The notes below the pieces were generated by a model. That model was not told where the DNA came from. It ran no database searches and was given only the letters and a program-made list of their open reading frames with translations. A DNA stretch of 64,000 nucleotides from Glaciimonas sp. CA11.2. GTDB lineage: Bacteria > Pseudomonadota > Gammaproteobacteria > Burkholderiales > Burkholderiaceae_D. Positions 1 to 9,017 of the stretch are shown here, in pieces. A program made the translations under genes and the position numbers. The stretch spans positions 2,666,001 to 2,730,000 of the forward strand of contig NZ_JAVIWL010000001.1 of NCBI RefSeq assembly GCF_034314045.1. Direction: 5' to 3'. The first letter of the stretch is position 1, and each line of letters begins with the position of its first letter.

Positions 1-111
1 GATATGGTCCGTGGCGTTAGTGAACCAGGTATCTTCAATCGCGTCATCCTCCGCCGTTTCAATGATTTCAGTCAACAATGGAATACCTGCATCCAGCGCG
101 TTATTTTTCAT
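1..111 (-). CDS. Partial small hypothetical protein downstream of holC (DUF2486-like)
   Basis: The first 37 codons of a minus-strand gene starting at ATG 111 and leaving the window at base 1. A GGAG ribosome site lies 5 bases before the ATG. The visible residues begin MKNNALDAGIPLLTEIIE and are followed by an acidic stretch. The gene lies 45 bases downstream of holC and is probably co-transcribed with it. In Burkholderiales a DUF2486-family protein of unknown function often follows holC and starts with a similar IP-LLTE segment, so I suggest that family. The rest is outside the window, so the assignment is tentative. Confidence 0.55.
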   Translation of the reverse strand, partial: MKNNALDAGIPLLTEIIETAEDDAIEDTWFTNATDHI

Positions 112-156
112 AGAATCTCCTCATATATCGGCGGATGCCTGTTTTTGCGTGTGCAC

Positions 157-582
157 CTACGCGTTTGCGGCGATAGAGTGGCTAAGTTGGTAGCCACGTT
201 GCTGATAAAAGCGATAGCGCTCGCGACTATTATTCTTGTCGGTCTCGTTGAGAGTGACGATTTCAAACATGCGTTCAAACCGCGCAAAATGAGAAGGTGT
301 ATTGCCGGATAAATTAATCAGTACCTGATGATGCGGCAGCACGATGGTTTCATCGTCGGTCAAAATGACTGGCGTTTGTTGGGCAAGCGGATCATTGGCG
401 ACAACATGCGGTACAAAATCGTGCTCGGAAAAGGTCCACAGCGTCCGATCCATAGTAGCGAGGTCTTCGGCGTTACTTGTTAATATTACAATTTGACATT
501 GCGCCATCCGCGCTTTGCGGACGAGTCGACACGTATAGAGAAATTTGTCGGGAATATTAGTGTGAAAATCGATTTGCGTCAT
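157..582 (-). CDS. holC: DNA polymerase III chi subunit
   Basis: This 141-residue protein matches HolC, the chi subunit of the DNA polymerase III clamp loader, which links the holoenzyme to single-strand binding protein; E. coli HolC is 147 residues. Visible signs are the N-terminal TQIDFHTN segment, the central LWTF...DFVPH motif and the VLINLSG strand typical of the family. The start at 582 gives the normal N-terminus. It sits between a DUF4124-glutaredoxin gene upstream and a DUF2486-like gene downstream, all on the minus strand, so an operon is likely. Nothing in the sequence suggests damage. Confidence 0.9.
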   Translation of the reverse strand: MTQIDFHTNIPDKFLYTCRLVRKARMAQCQIVILTSNAEDLATMDRTLWTFSEHDFVPHVVANDPLAQQTPVILTDDETIVLPHHQVLINLSGNTPSHFARFERMFEIVTLNETDKNNSRERYRFYQQRGYQLSHSIAANA

Positions 583-613
583 GGTCTGTGCCGAAGGGCG
601 TGCTAATTGCGGC

Positions 614-1252
614 TTAAAATCTGAATCCAGGCGGCGTATTGCCTGTCGCGGGACGCGGCGTACCTTGTTTGCTATTGTCAGTTGAATCGTCTATCGCGGG
701 ACTCGCCGTACTCGTGTTTACCGTTGGCGCGGCGGCAGTCGCTTGTCCATTTTGATATGTTTTTGGCAAACGATTGTTTTGCGGGTAACCGGCAGCGCTA
801 AGTGCCGCATTCCAGGAAGTCGCTTCAAAGCCACTTTCTTTATTGCGTCCGATCACCATGAATGGCAATTGACTCTCTCCGGCAACTTCCTTTAAGCGCG
901 CAATGTCATTGTTGGTACTAATCGTTTTTTCGCGGAACGGAATACCCCGATTACGTAGTAATTTTCGTCCATCGTCGCATGGAATGCATTTGCTGGAAGT
1001 ATATAAAGTGACCGGACTATTTTTTTTAGCTTGCGCCAATTCATACGGTAGGTCGCTATTATCAATGTCGCTTTCGCTGTTTTTGGAGAGCGATTTTGAA
1101 TCAACGATTTTGCCTGAATTAGGGGGAATATCGCTGTAAGTAACGCGACCGTCTGCGCCGATGGATTTGTAGAGTTGGGCTTGCGCAACAGATGTCGCTA
1201 ACAGGCAAACTGCGAGGCCTGCGGTTGAAAATAATGATGCCACCAGTTTCAT
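614..1252 (-). CDS. Periplasmic DUF4124 and glutaredoxin-domain protein
   Basis: A 212-residue exported protein. Residues 1-25 form a signal peptide ending in AQA. Residues about 26-60 (LYKSIGADGRVTYSDIPP) are a DUF4124 domain, a small beta unit common in proteobacterial envelope proteins. Residues about 75-155 form a glutaredoxin-like fold with the redox motif CIPC and a cis-Pro segment (QLPFMVIG). The C-terminal 60 residues are Thr/Ala/Pro-rich and probably disordered. The protein probably acts as a thiol-disulfide oxidoreductase in the periplasm, but the substrate is unknown. It lies 31 bases before holC on the same strand. The domain calls are good; the role is inferred. Confidence 0.8.
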   Translation of the reverse strand: MKLVASLFSTAGLAVCLLATSVAQAQLYKSIGADGRVTYSDIPPNSGKIVDSKSLSKNSESDIDNSDLPYELAQAKKNSPVTLYTSSKCIPCDDGRKLLRNRGIPFREKTISTNNDIARLKEVAGESQLPFMVIGRNKESGFEATSWNAALSAAGYPQNNRLPKTYQNGQATAAAPTVNTSTASPAIDDSTDNSKQGTPRPATGNTPPGFRF

Positions 1253-1572
1253 CTAATTTCCTAAAATGAAGAATTGCCACCTTGGTTGTCCAAGGACAAG
1301 CGGTTGCAATTCGTTTGAGTCCGTATTGTATGCCGGGTAACGCCGCGGGTGCGATGACTTCTGCGCACTAGTCGCCCTTTGCCCATTATGCCAATAGCTT
1401 CTACAAAGAAAAAATAAGAAAAACCGGCGAATGACTATGGACCTGATGATGCCATTGATCGGAATGGCCGTGGAGGCGCTTTGGCACATTCCACGGCAGA
1501 CCTGCTTATTACTTGCTTATTACTTGCTTATGATTTGCTTATGATTTGTTTTTTATTACCTGTTTCGATTGG
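1253..1572. other. Intergenic spacer prlC to DUF4124 gene
   Basis: This 320-base spacer separates two minus-strand genes. I see no convincing gene in it; the short frames have no family resemblance. It should hold the promoter of the DUF4124-glutaredoxin gene and the terminator of prlC, but no clear hairpin with a T tract was found. It does contain the tandem repeat at 1503-1546. Confidence 0.5.
1503..1546. repeat. Tandem repeat of an 11-base unit, four copies
   Basis: Four adjacent 11-base units: TGCTTATTACT twice, then TGCTTATGATT twice, followed by a decayed fifth copy. The array lies about 27 bases downstream of the prlC stop codon. It may be a slippage-prone microrepeat; no function is evident. 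Confidence 0.8.
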
Positions 1573-3681
1573 TTACGCTGCCATTCCGCTATGCCGTAAT
1601 AAAGCATCAATATTTGGTTCACGGCCACGGAAGGCTTTGAATGATTCCAAAGCAGGGCGAGAGCCACCTACCGCCAAAATCTCACGTTGAAATTTACTGC
1701 CAGTTTCTGCTGATATCACATTACCACCGTTAGCGATTTCTTCGAACGCGCTATAAGCGTCTGCGGATAATACTTCAGCCCACTTGTAGCTGTAATATCC
1801 GGCCGCGTAACCGCCAGCAAAAATATGCGAGAACGCGTGTTGAAAACGATTAAACGCTGGCGGACTGAGAACGGCAATCTGCTCGCGAACTTGGTTGATC
1901 AGTTCTTGCACCGTTTGAGTGCCAGACGGATCGTATTTGTCGTGCAGATGCATATCCAGCAGCGAGAACTCAACTTGACGCAAGGTTTGTAGCCCTGACT
2001 GGAAATTTTTGGCGGCGGTCATTTTGTCAAACAGCGCGCGCGGCAATGGCTGACCATTCGTAGCTTCGGCGGTCATGTCTTGCAGAACGTCCCATTCCCA
2101 GCAGAAATTTTCCATAAATTGAGAGGGTAATTCAACCGCGTCCCATTCCACGCCGGAGATACCGGAGACGCTAATTTCATCCACTTGCGTCAGCATGTGG
2201 TGCAAACCGTGACCAAATTCGTGGAATAAGGTGATGACTTCATCATGCGTAAACAGCGCTGGCTTGGTGATCCCATCGACCACCGCAGGTGCGGAGAAAT
2301 TGCACGTCAAATAGGCAATCGGCGTCTGAATGCCTTCCCCGTCGTTCAATTTGCGACGCGCACGTGCGTCGTCCATCCATGCGCCGCCACGTTTGCCAGT
2401 GCGCGCATAGAGATCAAGATAGAACTGTCCGAGTATCTTGCCTTCTTTTTCGATCTTGAAAAACTTTACATCAGGATGCCAGACCGGTGCTTTATCCAGA
2501 CTGATTTCGACCGAGAATAATTTTTGTACCAGTGCAAATAAACCTTGCACGACTTTTGTTTCAGGGAAATATTGTTTTACTTCCTGCTCTGAAAAGGCAT
2601 AGCGTTGCTCACGCAATTTTTCCGATGCGTAGGTGCTGTCCCAAGCTTCCAGCGGCGTAATACCTAACTCGGTTTTTGCAAATTCACGCAATTCAGCTAG
2701 GTCTTTTTCTGCGAACGGACGCGCACGCTGGCCGAGATCTTCCAGGAAGGCGATCACCTCTTCAGGGGTTTGTGCCATTTTTGTCACCAGCGACAATTCG
2801 GCATAATTCTTCAAACCTAATAGTGCGGCTTCTTCGTTGCGGAGCTTTAGAATACTGACGATATTTTGGGTGTTATCCCATTCCGGTTTGCCGCTGAGCT
2901 CGGACGCTTTGGTAGCATTTGCGCGATAGATTCTTTCACGCAGGACGCGGCTATCAGCATATTGCAATATCGGGAAATAAGACGGAAAGTGGAGCGTAAA
3001 TTTATAGCCTTCCTTGCTATCCTTTTGGGCCGCCGCAAGGGCCGCTTGCTTGACATCGTCCGGCAAACCAGCCAGTTCGGCTTCATCCAATACAAACAGC
3101 GCGTAATCATTGGTGGCGTCGAGTACGTTTTCTGAAAACCGGGTGGTTAATGCACCGTGTTTTTCTTGAATGTCAGCAAAACGTGCTTTCTCTGCGTCTG
3201 GCAATTCAGCACCACCAAGACGGAAATCGCGCACCGCATTTTTAATGATTTTTTGACGTGCCGCCGATAAGGTCGAAAAGTCGGCGCTGGTTTCCAGCGC
3301 TTTGTATTTGTCGAATAACGCCAGATTCTGTGACAACGAGGTCGAAAATTCTATCAGTTTCGGCTGATTTTCGTTATACGCCGCACGCAGTTCGGGACTG
3401 TCCATGACCGCATTCAAATGCCCAACAATGCCCCACGCGCGCCCCAGATTTTCGGTGGCGTTTTCTAGCGGCGTGACAAAGGTTTCCCATTTAACCGACG
3501 CTTGCGGCGCTTCCAGTTGCGTGACGACAATACTGGCCTGTTCGAGCAAATAGGCGATGGCAGGCGTTACGTGTTCCGCCTTGATGGTATCAAAATGTGC
3601 CAGACCAGAAAAATCCAGAAGCGGATTGTTTTGTGGTGTCGCTGTCGTTGTGTCGCTTACTATTGCGGACGTGGATGTCAT
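1573..3681 (-). CDS. prlC: Oligopeptidase A (M3 family metallopeptidase)
   Basis: A 702-residue cytoplasmic zinc peptidase of family M3A, close to E. coli oligopeptidase A (about 680 residues), which degrades short peptides including cleaved signal peptides. The zinc-binding motif HEFGH is at residues 487-491, followed about 25 residues later by the ELPSQFMENF segment carrying the third metal ligand. No signal peptide is present. The first 25 residues are Thr/Ser/Ala-rich and precede NPLLDFSGLAHFD, the usual start of the conserved region. The gene begins 3 bases after the folD stop codon, so the two are very probably co-transcribed, an arrangement also known in other betaproteobacteria. Confidence 0.95.
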   Translation of the reverse strand: MTSTSAIVSDTTTATPQNNPLLDFSGLAHFDTIKAEHVTPAIAYLLEQASIVVTQLEAPQASVKWETFVTPLENATENLGRAWGIVGHLNAVMDSPELRAAYNENQPKLIEFSTSLSQNLALFDKYKALETSADFSTLSAARQKIIKNAVRDFRLGGAELPDAEKARFADIQEKHGALTTRFSENVLDATNDYALFVLDEAELAGLPDDVKQAALAAAQKDSKEGYKFTLHFPSYFPILQYADSRVLRERIYRANATKASELSGKPEWDNTQNIVSILKLRNEEAALLGLKNYAELSLVTKMAQTPEEVIAFLEDLGQRARPFAEKDLAELREFAKTELGITPLEAWDSTYASEKLREQRYAFSEQEVKQYFPETKVVQGLFALVQKLFSVEISLDKAPVWHPDVKFFKIEKEGKILGQFYLDLYARTGKRGGAWMDDARARRKLNDGEGIQTPIAYLTCNFSAPAVVDGITKPALFTHDEVITLFHEFGHGLHHMLTQVDEISVSGISGVEWDAVELPSQFMENFCWEWDVLQDMTAEATNGQPLPRALFDKMTAAKNFQSGLQTLRQVEFSLLDMHLHDKYDPSGTQTVQELINQVREQIAVLSPPAFNRFQHAFSHIFAGGYAAGYYSYKWAEVLSADAYSAFEEIANGGNVISAETGSKFQREILAVGGSRPALESFKAFRGREPNIDALLRHSGMAA

Positions 3682-3684
3682 AAA

Positions 3685-4530
3685 TTAGTTTCTTTCTGCG
3701 GCTTCAATCGTATTGACCAGCAACATGGTGATGGTCATCGGCCCGACGCCGCCTGGCACCGGGGTGATATAACCCGCAACTTCTCTGACATTGGCAAAGT
3801 CGACATCGCCGCACAATTTGCCATTGTCATCACGATTCATGCCGACGTCGATCACGACAGCACCCGGTTTGACCATGTCGGCGGTGACGATATTGCGTTT
3901 GCCGGTAGCAACGACAAGAATATCAGCCTGACGCGTATGGTGACCAAGATCGCGGGTCTTTGAGTTGCAGATGGTGACGGTCGCACCCGCTTGCAAGAGC
4001 AGCATGGATTGTGGTTTACCGACAATATTTGACGCGCCTACGATGACCGCATGCGCACCACGCACCGGATAATCGATCGATTCCAGCATTTTCATGACAC
4101 CGTAGGGCGTGCACGGGCGGAATAATGGCTTTCCTGTCATCAATAATCCAGCATTGCTGACGTGAAAACCGTCGACGTCTTTTTCTGCGGCGATGGCTTC
4201 AATCACTTTATTAGCGTCAATATGCGCAGGTAAAGGCAACTGAACCAGGATACCGTTGATTTTTGGATCGTGGTTTAGAGCGTCGATCCGTGCCAGTAAG
4301 TCAGCTTCGCTCAGATCGGCGTCATATTTTTCTAATACCGAATAAAGACCGTTGTCTTCACAGGCTTTGACCTTATTGCGGACGTATACTTGTGAAGCCT
4401 GACTCTCACCAACCAGAATGACTGCTAGTCCTGGTTGTTTGCCAAGCGCCGTCAGCGCGGCGGCGCGAGTGGCAACCTCGGCGCGTAATTGTTTTGAAAG
4501 GAGGGTTCCGTCAATGAGTTGAGCTGGCAT
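3685..4530 (-). CDS. folD: Methylenetetrahydrofolate dehydrogenase / cyclohydrolase
   Basis: A bifunctional folate enzyme that interconverts 5,10-methylene-, 5,10-methenyl- and 10-formyl-tetrahydrofolate in the cytoplasm. From ATG 4530 it has 281 residues, the usual family length. Signatures are [10 protein letters not shown] with the catalytic Lys, QLPLPAHID, the CTPYGV segment, the NADP-binding GASNIVGKP loop and the C-terminal [11 protein letters not shown]. An upstream in-frame ATG at 4551 adds MLLHRPT, which is not family-like, so MPAQLIDG is chosen. prlC follows after 3 bases. The gene is divergent from gshA across a 522-base spacer. Confidence 0.95.
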   Translation of the reverse strand: MPAQLIDGTLLSKQLRAEVATRAAALTALGKQPGLAVILVGESQASQVYVRNKVKACEDNGLYSVLEKYDADLSEADLLARIDALNHDPKINGILVQLPLPAHIDANKVIEAIAAEKDVDGFHVSNAGLLMTGKPLFRPCTPYGVMKMLESIDYPVRGAHAVIVGASNIVGKPQSMLLLQAGATVTICNSKTRDLGHHTRQADILVVATGKRNIVTADMVKPGAVVIDVGMNRDDNGKLCGDVDFANVREVAGYITPVPGGVGPMTITMLLVNTIEAAERN

Positions 4531-5052
4531 AGTGGGGCGGTGTAAAAGCAAATTAAAACGAGATTATAAAGGTTCGCGTGCCATACAGAGAGTGGTCCGT
4601 GACTTTGCTGCCATATAGTTTCAGTATATATATGTCTCAAATCGACAATTTTCATCTTGGCAGCGCAAAGTTGTTTAATTTTATCCGGGACAAACGCTTT
4701 ACGATCTAGTGTCCATGGTTGATTGAGCAAGTAAGCAGCCTTTAGCGCATCCGACGCACTTTTTGATTTTCGGCTATTCTCGCGTATTAGGACGCTACTG
4801 AACCTAAGAGTAGTCGGCTGCAAAATGATTTGGACGGCCCATGTTTCTTCAGTTTCTTGACCAATAGCTAGCTATTGGCGCTTCGAATCTGAAAAAATCT
4901 GTTCTCGCCTAGTTCATTTGTCGCTTTAACCTCGTAATTCCCATAGCATCCTGGAGACTTTTGGGTCTGATTCAGCACTTTAATGAATCACCCGATAACA
5001 ATCGCCGCAAATAAAAAAATAGACGGTAAAGCACAATTAAAAGGATAGTGAA
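4531..5052. other. Divergent intergenic region folD / gshA
   Basis: A 522-base spacer between divergent folD and gshA that must carry both promoters. No convincing coding frame is present; the 123-residue minus frame at 4452-4823 overlaps the start of folD and has no family look. The clearest feature is the palindrome at 4861-4878. An AAGGATAG ribosome site immediately precedes gshA. Confidence 0.5.
4861..4878. promoter_or_regulatory. Perfect 18-base palindrome upstream of gshA
   Basis: CCAATAGCTAGCTATTGG is a perfect 18-base palindrome about 175 bases before the gshA start. It could bind a dimeric regulator of gshA or folD. It has no loop, so it is not a terminator. No regulator family is recognised from the sequence alone. 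Confidence 0.4.
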
Positions 5053-6642
5053 TTGACAAATTATTACACCCGCCGTCTGGCTTTACTCGGACAAGAACAG
5101 CATCGCGCTTTGCTTGGCAAAGGGTTGCGCGGGATAGAACGTGAAACATTGCGTGTCAATCCAGACGGAAAGTTGGCGCTGACGCCACATCCGCGCGCCT
5201 TGGGTTCAGCCTTAACGCAGCCCCAGATTACGACCGATTATTCGGAATCGTTATTGGAGTTCATCACGCCACCGGAGAGCGATGTTGCGGTCGTGATGAC
5301 CGAGCTAGAGGCTATTCATCGCTTTGCGTATTCGCAATTAGGCGATGAAATGCTATGGAGTGATTCCATGCCATGCGAGTTGCCCGATGAGGAGCAGATT
5401 CCTATCGCCTGGTATGGTACGTCGCATATTGGCATGCTAAAGCACGTGTATCGACGCGGCCTTGCGCTGCGGTATGGCAAGCGCATGCAGTGCATTGCAG
5501 GGATTCATTACAACTACTCGTTAGCGGATGAAATCTGGGCGGTGTTGCAACTTGAAGCCGGGCAGCCAACCTGCACGACAAAATCATTTCAGTCCGATGG
5601 TTATATTGCGTTGATACGCAATTTCCGGCGGTATAGCTGGCTATTAATGTATTTGTTTGGGGCCTCGCCAGCGCTGTCCAAGAATTTTTTGGCCGGTCAG
5701 GAACACAAGCTTGAAACGCTTGATGAAGATACGTTGTATCTGCCGTACGCAACCAGCTTGCGTATGAGCGATCTGGGTTACCAAAGCAAGGCGCAGGAGA
5801 ACTTAACGCCGCATTACAACAATCTTGATAGCTATATTAAAAGTCTGTCGCAGGCAGTCAGTCAATCGTATCCCCCTTATGCCGCCATTGGCACGCATCG
5901 TGATGGTGAATGGATACAGATTAATACCAACATACTGCAGATCGAAAACGAGTATTACTCCACAATTCGCCCTAAGCGTGTAATTAACAGCGGCGAGCGG
6001 CCAATTCAGGCTTTATCGGCACGCGGGGTTCAGTACATCGAAGTGCGTTGTATGGACATCGATCCGTTTGAGCCAACTGGAATCAGCCTTGAAACAGGTC
6101 GTTTTCTAGATGCTTTCCTACTTTTTTGTGCGCTCGATGATAGCCCGTGCACGAGTGACGAAGAAAGTGTTGAAAACGTCGAGAATTTCTCTAAAGTGGT
6201 GAAAGAAGGACGTCGGCCGGGTTTGGCGTTACAACACAATGGCGCTTCCGTAACGTTGCAAGCATGGGGTTTGGCGTTGCTGGAAAAAATTTCAGCGGCC
6301 GCAACCTTATTGGATGCGCAGCGTGACGATCACCAACACAGTGATGCTCTGGAAAAGCAGCGTCGCAAATTGCACGATCCTGAACTGACTCCTTCTGCGC
6401 AGGTGTTGGCGGCACTGACGGAGCATAACGAAACCTTTGCTGAATTTGCGTTGCGTCAGAGCAATGTCCATGCCGCCCAATTTCGCGCTTATCCGCCAAG
6501 TGCAGAAGAGCACGCTTATTTTGCGGCCATGGCAGTAAAATCATTGGAAGAGCAAGATCAGATAGAGCGCACTCAAACCGGCGATTTCGATACCTTTGTG
6601 GCGGCGTATCGCGCTAGTACACTTGGCAATATGAGTGTCTAA
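5053..6642 (+). CDS. gshA: Glutamate-cysteine ligase, class I
   Basis: A 529-residue enzyme catalysing ATP-dependent gamma-glutamylcysteine formation, the first step of glutathione synthesis. It matches the E. coli-type GshA (518 residues) throughout: [12 protein letters not shown] near the N-terminus with the metal-binding Glu pair, [15 protein letters not shown], the [15 protein letters not shown] segment and [13 protein letters not shown] with the conserved acidic residues. Translation starts at TTG 5053, with an AAGGATAG ribosome site about 7 bases before it; the family N-terminus (YTRRLALL) begins at that point and no upstream ATG fits. An unrelated YbdK-type ligase is encoded at 50310-51497. 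It is probably a single-gene unit. Confidence 0.95.
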   Translation: MTNYYTRRLALLGQEQHRALLGKGLRGIERETLRVNPDGKLALTPHPRALGSALTQPQITTDYSESLLEFITPPESDVAVVMTELEAIHRFAYSQLGDEMLWSDSMPCELPDEEQIPIAWYGTSHIGMLKHVYRRGLALRYGKRMQCIAGIHYNYSLADEIWAVLQLEAGQPTCTTKSFQSDGYIALIRNFRRYSWLLMYLFGASPALSKNFLAGQEHKLETLDEDTLYLPYATSLRMSDLGYQSKAQENLTPHYNNLDSYIKSLSQAVSQSYPPYAAIGTHRDGEWIQINTNILQIENEYYSTIRPKRVINSGERPIQALSARGVQYIEVRCMDIDPFEPTGISLETGRFLDAFLLFCALDDSPCTSDEESVENVENFSKVVKEGRRPGLALQHNGASVTLQAWGLALLEKISAAATLLDAQRDDHQHSDALEKQRRKLHDPELTPSAQVLAALTEHNETFAEFALRQSNVHAAQFRAYPPSAEEHAYFAAMAVKSLEEQDQIERTQTGDFDTFVAAYRASTLGNMSV

Positions 6643-6781
6643 ATCCTGAGAGTGGCAGCAATTGATCGGCAGGTGGGAATAACGGGAAAATTCCTGTAAT
6701 TCTTGGCCTGTGACTGTTGCTGTCATTTTTTTGCTGAACGCTGTGACACAATTAGACGTGTACCAACATGGTGGCAATTAT

Positions 6782-6803
6782 ATTAAATTGCTTGCAATTT
6801 AAT
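6782..6803. promoter_or_regulatory. Inverted-repeat operator for OhrR
   Basis: ATTAAATTGC, a 2-base spacer and GCAATTTAAT form a perfect 10+10 inverted repeat ending 24 bases before the ohrR ATG. OhrR-type MarR repressors bind AT-rich palindromes containing CAATT/AATTG half sites, and this fits an autoregulatory operator. Its position inside a longer open frame supports ATG 6828 as the real start. Confidence 0.7.
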
Positions 6804-6827
6804 TTTGCGCTGTGTATTATCTCAGTT

Positions 6828-7328
6828 ATGGAAACGCACATTGAGAATGACATCAGTTACAAAGTAGACACAGAAAAAGATGTAAAGCATCTTGGATCTG
6901 AAACTTTGTTACTAGATAATCAATTGTGTTTCGCGCTATATTCCGCGTCGCTAACGATGACGAAGATTTACAAGCCGCTATTACAGTCATTAGGTGTTAC
7001 TTACCCGCAGTATTTGGTCATGTTGACATTGTGGGAGCGCGACGAGATCACTGTATCGGAAGTCGGCGAGCGTTTGTATCTGGATTCTGGAACGTTGACG
7101 CCTTTGTTAAAAAGGCTTGAACTCAGTGGTTTGGTCAGGCGTCAGCGCTCAGTAAAAGATGAGCGGCAAGTGATTGTTAGTCTAACTGATCAAGGAAACG
7201 CTCTGCGGCAAGACGCCCGATTGATTCCGCAGCAAGTGAGTTGCTCTGCGCAATGTTCATTAGATGAGCTGCGCGCTCTGACAGGACAATTGCAGAGATT
7301 GCGCGCGGCGATGGCAAGTAATGTTTAG
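6828..7328 (+). CDS. ohrR: Organic peroxide-sensing MarR-family repressor
   Basis: A 166-residue winged-helix repressor of the OhrR group. The peroxide-sensing Cys is C34 in QLCFALYSAS, the typical context for OhrR. A second cysteine pair, C139 and C143 near the C-terminus, suggests a two-Cys sensor like Xanthomonas OhrR, where the reactive Cys forms a disulfide. The DNA-binding helices and wing (ITVSEVGERLYLDSGTLTPLLKRLE) are clear. A longer frame from 6768 would place the operator inside the coding region, so 6828 is preferred. The target ohr lies 320 bases downstream. Repression is expected to be relieved by organic hydroperoxides. Confidence 0.9.
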   Translation: METHIENDISYKVDTEKDVKHLGSETLLLDNQLCFALYSASLTMTKIYKPLLQSLGVTYPQYLVMLTLWERDEITVSEVGERLYLDSGTLTPLLKRLELSGLVRRQRSVKDERQVIVSLTDQGNALRQDARLIPQQVSCSAQCSLDELRALTGQLQRLRAAMASNV

Positions 7329-7436
7329 GTGACCCTGACGTCGGCGTAATTTAGTGGGCGCCTTTATTCCGGATCGCAATGTGACGTGAGCTGAGCATGC
7401 GTTTTTTATTTAAAAGATAGTATGCAATAGATTGCG

Positions 7437-7451
7437 CACAATTTTATTGTG
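7437..7451. promoter_or_regulatory. Candidate second OhrR site between ohrR and ohr
   Basis: CACAAT, TTT and ATTGTG form a perfect 6+6 inverted repeat in an AT-rich stretch about 200 bases before ohr. It has the same CAAT/ATTG half-site character as the operator at 6782-6803. It may control ohr, but its distance from the start codon makes this uncertain. Confidence 0.4.
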
Positions 7452-7648
7452 TAAATTATATGCCTGGTTTATAGTTGATGTATAAGTACTTTTTAGATGC
7501 ACGTTCTAAGAGAAGCTCTCACAGTATTGGTTTTTGTTATTTCATATAATTGATCTATTTTTATCCGACTTTTCAGTAGGGCCGACTGATTAGTTTTAAC
7601 GGATTGTTTAAGCGGCCATTTCATTCAATTTGAAAAAAAGGAATCACC

Positions 7649-8074
7649 ATGTCAGTCGAAAAAATTCTATTTACAGCCTCAGCCACAGCAACTGGCGGTC
7701 GTGATGGTCGTGCTACGACATCCGATGGCATTCTGGACGTAAAATTGACAACACCGAAAGAACTCGGCGGCGCAGGCGCGGCTGGTAGCAATCCAGAGCA
7801 ACTGTTCGCAGCCGGCTATTCAGCTTGCTTTATTGGCGCGATGAAATTTGTTGCATCACAAGACAAAATCACATTGCCAGCAGACACATCAATCACCGGC
7901 TTGGTCGGCATTGGTCAAATCCCAGGTGGATTCGGTATCGAAGTCGAACTAAAAATCTCGATCCCGGGCATGGACAAAGCAGAAGCGAAAACATTGGTCG
8001 ATAAGGCACATCACGTTTGCCCATATTCGAACGCAACACGCGGTAACGTTGACGTTACGCTGACACTGGTTTAA
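7649..8074 (+). CDS. ohr: Organic hydroperoxide reductase
   Basis: A 141-residue cytoplasmic thiol peroxidase of the Ohr/OsmC fold that reduces organic hydroperoxides to alcohols, usually with lipoylated partners. The catalytic cysteines are C60 (AAGYSACF) and C124 ([13 protein letters not shown]), both in the standard context. Length and start are normal, and an AAAGGAA ribosome site precedes the ATG. ohrR is just upstream on the same strand, the classical arrangement. A terminator at 8147-8183 ends the unit. Codon use appears unlike its neighbours, with many AAA, GCA and CCA codons, perhaps reflecting high expression. Confidence 0.95.
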   Translation: MSVEKILFTASATATGGRDGRATTSDGILDVKLTTPKELGGAGAAGSNPEQLFAAGYSACFIGAMKFVASQDKITLPADTSITGLVGIGQIPGGFGIEVELKISIPGMDKAEAKTLVDKAHHVCPYSNATRGNVDVTLTLV

Positions 8075-8146
8075 TCGCATAGCGATAACCATTGCAATGA
8101 CTTGTTGATCGCACCTTGCGATTAGCAGGAAGATCGGCAAGAAAGT

Positions 8147-8183
8147 AAAAAAGCGCATTACGTTCACCGTCATGCGCTTTTTT
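8147..8183. terminator. Bidirectional terminator after ohr
   Basis: AAAAAAGCGCAT, a 13-base loop and ATGCGCTTTTTT form a strong hairpin with A and T tracts. It lies between ohr (plus) and the convergent aldolase gene (minus) and can serve both. Confidence 0.85.
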
Positions 8184-8231
8184 ATTTTGCAGCAGATTGC
8201 CTCGTTATTAAAAAAACAGAATGTGCTCCGT

Positions 8232-9017
8232 TCAATGCCGGTAACTATTATCAATCCGGTCAAGCTTGCGCATAAGCGCCTCAAACTCAACCCCGCCTTC
8301 GCCTTGCGGATGCAAACTCTGAAAACTATCCAGATCTGCTCCGGATTGTGCGGCTAGCGTGATTGGCATGATATTGAGCTTGCCAGCGGCGGCGGCGTCA
8401 ATTTGAACCTGACAGGCGCGTTCGAGTCGATACAAACGCAGGAACGTTTCGGGAACCGTACTACCCACAACCAGCAATCCATGATTCTTCAAAATCAGCG
8501 CTTTGGCGTTACCAAGTGACTTGACGATACGCTCACGCTCATCGAGCCGCAGCGCTGCGCCTTCATACTCATGATAAGCAAGTCGGTTATGGAACGCGGT
8601 AGAAAACATCGAAATCGGTTGGAGACCTTCTTCCAATGCTGCAACCGCCATTCCAGCGCGGGTGTGCGTATGCATGACGACGTGGTTATCTGAAGAGTGC
8701 ACCATATGCACCGCGGAGTGGATAATAAAACCAGCGTAATTGACGGTGTGCCGCCGCCCCGCAATCACGTTACCATCCAGATCAATTTTGACCAGATTGG
8801 ATGCCGTGATCTCGTCATAATTGAGCCCATAAGGGTTAATCAAAAAATGATTCTCGGCACCGGGAACGCGCGCCGTCAAATGACCGTAAATCATTTCAGA
8901 CCAGCCATAAAATTCAACCAGTCGATAGGCCGCCGCCAGTTGCACACGCAGATTCCACTCTGCATCCGAGATATCCTGGGCATGCTGAAGCTGGATCGAA
9001 TCAGGGTTTGTTGTCAT
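8232..9017 (-). CDS. Class II aldolase/adducin family protein
   Basis: A 261-residue member of the class II aldolase/adducin family, whose members are zinc-dependent aldolases, epimerases or decarboxylases acting on sugar phosphates and other hydroxy-carbonyl compounds. The metal-binding HxH pair is visible in VVMHTHTRAG, and a further His in LKNHGLLVVG. YGHLTARVPG near the N-terminus is the usual substrate loop. The substrate cannot be told. The next minus-strand gene upstream is the GST at 9592-10233, across 574 bases. It ends convergently with ohr. Confidence 0.85.
   Translation of the reverse strand: MTTNPDSIQLQHAQDISDAEWNLRVQLAAAYRLVEFYGWSEMIYGHLTARVPGAENHFLINPYGLNYDEITASNLVKIDLDGNVIAGRRHTVNYAGFIIHSAVHMVHSSDNHVVMHTHTRAGMAVAALEEGLQPISMFSTAFHNRLAYHEYEGAALRLDERERIVKSLGNAKALILKNHGLLVVGSTVPETFLRLYRLERACQVQIDAAAAGKLNIMPITLAAQSGADLDSFQSLHPQGEGGVEFEALMRKLDRIDNSYRH

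Noticed and set aside
4452..4823. Minus-strand frame of 123 residues before folD
   Set aside because: It overlaps the folD start in another frame, and its residues look random.
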